Origin: Chitinophagaceae bacterium
Lineage (GTDB): Bacteria > Bacteroidota > Bacteroidia > Chitinophagales > Chitinophagaceae
Assembly (NCBI GenBank): GCA_025360525.1
Contig: JANYCA010000171.1
Location: 1-32,381, forward strand
Length of the DNA: 32,381 nt
Direction of reading: 5' to 3'
Every line of letters begins with the position of its first letter. Position 1 is the first letter of the stretch. A program made the translations under genes and the position numbers. The notes under the pieces were generated by a model, which made no database searches, was not told the origin of the DNA, and saw only the letters and a program-made list of their open reading frames with translations. This document shows positions 31,354 to 32,381 of this stretch, piece by piece.

Positions 31354-32381
31354 ATGCTAGATAGTATTGAAAGTGCGATTGAGGATATTAAGAAAGGGAA
31401 GCTGGTTATTGTTGTCGATGATGAAGACAGGGAAAACGAAGGAGACTTTATAACTGCAGCAGAAAATGTAACGCCGGAGATCATCAACTTTATGAGCACT
31501 TACGGACGTGGCCTGATATGTGCCCCCTTATCTGAAGCACTTTGCGAAAAATTCAAATTGCAGCCAATGGTAAGTGACAATACTTCTTTACATGCCACGC
31601 CATTTACGGTAAGTATCGATTTACTGGGGCAGGGCTGCACAACAGGTATATCTGCAAGCGACCGGGCTAAAACGGTTCAGGCATTGGTAAACCTAGCTTC
31701 ACTGCCGGAAGATTTTGGTCGTCCTGGTCATATTTTTCCACTGCGGGCAAAAAAAGGGGGCGTTTTAAGAAGGACTGGTCACACGGAAGCAACCATTGAT
31801 TTATCAAGAATTGCAGGTTTTTCAGAAGCAGGCGTTTTGGTGGAAATTATGAATGAAGACGGCAGCATGGCAAGACTGCCCCAATTAAAAGAAATTGCGG
31901 AAAGATTTGATTTAAAATTAATTTCCATTAAGGATTTAATAGAATACCGGCTTAATAAAGAAACGCTAATTAGCGAAGAAGAAAGAGTACACATGCCTAC
32001 CAAATATGGCGATTTTGAACTTGTTGCGTTTAAACAGTTAAACACCGGCGATATTCATTTGGCCATTAAAAAAGGAGAATGGAAAAAAGACGAGCCGATA
32101 ATGGTACGGGTACACAGCAGCTGTATGACGGGGGATATTTTAGGATCACTCCGCTGTGATTGTGGCGATCAGTTGCACAAAGCATTGAAAATAATAGAAG
32201 CAGAAGGAAAAGGGGTGGTTTTATACATGAACCAGGAAGGCCGTGGAATTGGCTTACTAAATAAATTAAAAGCTTACAAACTACAAGAGCAGGGCATGGA
32301 TACCGTTGAAGCTAATTTGGAACTTGGCTTTGGTATGGACGAAAGAGATTATGGCGTAGGCGCCCAAATATTGCGTCACCT
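31354..32381 (+). CDS. ribBA: RibBA: DHBP synthase / GTP cyclohydrolase II, cut by window end
   Basis: This is the bifunctional riboflavin-pathway enzyme. The N-terminal domain converts ribulose 5-phosphate to 3,4-dihydroxy-2-butanone 4-phosphate plus formate. The C-terminal domain opens GTP to the pyrimidine precursor. In the first domain [10 protein letters not shown] is at residues 22-31 (metal and substrate) and RTGHTEA at 140-146. In the second, the zinc ligands are Cys257, Cys268 and Cys270 (SSCMTGD...RCDCGDQ), followed by NQEGRGIGL. The 342 codons present run to [11 protein letters not shown], so about 60 residues are missing beyond the window. Both active sites look intact over the visible part. 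The gene stands alone on its strand here. Confidence 0.95.
   Translation, partial: MLDSIESAIEDIKKGKLVIVVDDEDRENEGDFITAAENVTPEIINFMSTYGRGLICAPLSEALCEKFKLQPMVSDNTSLHATPFTVSIDLLGQGCTTGISASDRAKTVQALVNLASLPEDFGRPGHIFPLRAKKGGVLRRTGHTEATIDLSRIAGFSEAGVLVEIMNEDGSMARLPQLKEIAERFDLKLISIKDLIEYRLNKETLISEEERVHMPTKYGDFELVAFKQLNTGDIHLAIKKGEWKKDEPIMVRVHSSCMTGDILGSLRCDCGDQLHKALKIIEAEGKGVVLYMNQEGRGIGLLNKLKAYKLQEQGMDTVEANLELGFGMDERDYGVGAQILRH

Noticed and set aside
31124..31360. Plus-strand 78-codon frame before ribBA
   Set aside because: It starts with GTG, overlaps the ribBA start and contains the probable ribBA promoter. No family resemblance.

Overview
The window reads as chromosomal DNA of a Bacteroidota bacterium, most likely Chitinophagaceae or a close relative. 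The evidence is AT-rich intergenic DNA, few purine-rich ribosome binding sites, TAnnTTTG-type -7 promoter boxes, an Oar-like TonB-dependent receptor, a type IX secretion (T9SS) sorting tail, DUF2911 and DUF4174 proteins, and an ECF sigma factor paired with a membrane protein ending in a TonB-like domain. No rRNA, CRISPR array, insertion sequence or prophage was seen.

Layout. 1-1.1 kb: a minus-strand tRNA cluster with one good tRNA-Lys(TTT), two near-identical tRNA-like copies and one 5'-half copy. The three tRNA-like units share an abnormal anticodon arm, and a small GIY-YIG nuclease gene lies between two of them. 1.2-6.2 kb (plus): a short-chain dehydrogenase, a divergent SAM-hydroxide-adenosyltransferase-family protein, an ECF sigma factor with its membrane partner, and a secreted DUF2911 protein. 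6.2-10.2 kb: a GCS2-type carboxylate-amine ligase, a Uma2 endonuclease-fold protein and an ATP-grasp ligase (minus), divergent from an esterase (plus). Apart from Uma2 this looks like an amide/peptide-ligase gene set. 10.4-13.4 kb: a secreted CxxCH protein, a small helical protein with a probable one-base frameshift, a 44-codon Lys-rich gene, a decayed reading frame and a DUF4174 protein. 13.9-22.3 kb: a secreted GH2 glycosidase, a 1166-residue beta-propeller protein and a T9SS-tailed propeller protein that has lost its N-terminus. 22.5-27.5 kb: a signalling cluster with a three-PAS histidine kinase and LuxR-type regulator, a decayed kinase remnant, a stand-alone receiver, and a plus-strand LuxR-type regulator whose phospho-acceptor Asp is Glu. 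27.6-31.0 kb: the TonB-dependent receptor. 31.35 kb to the end: ribBA, cut off by the window edge.

Most promising for follow-up are the tRNA-derived repeats around the GIY-YIG gene, the esterase/ATP-grasp/GCS2 set, and the pseudo-receiver regulator next to a broken two-component locus. I did not find a complete, clearly unprecedented system. All family assignments come from reading motifs by eye, without database searches.
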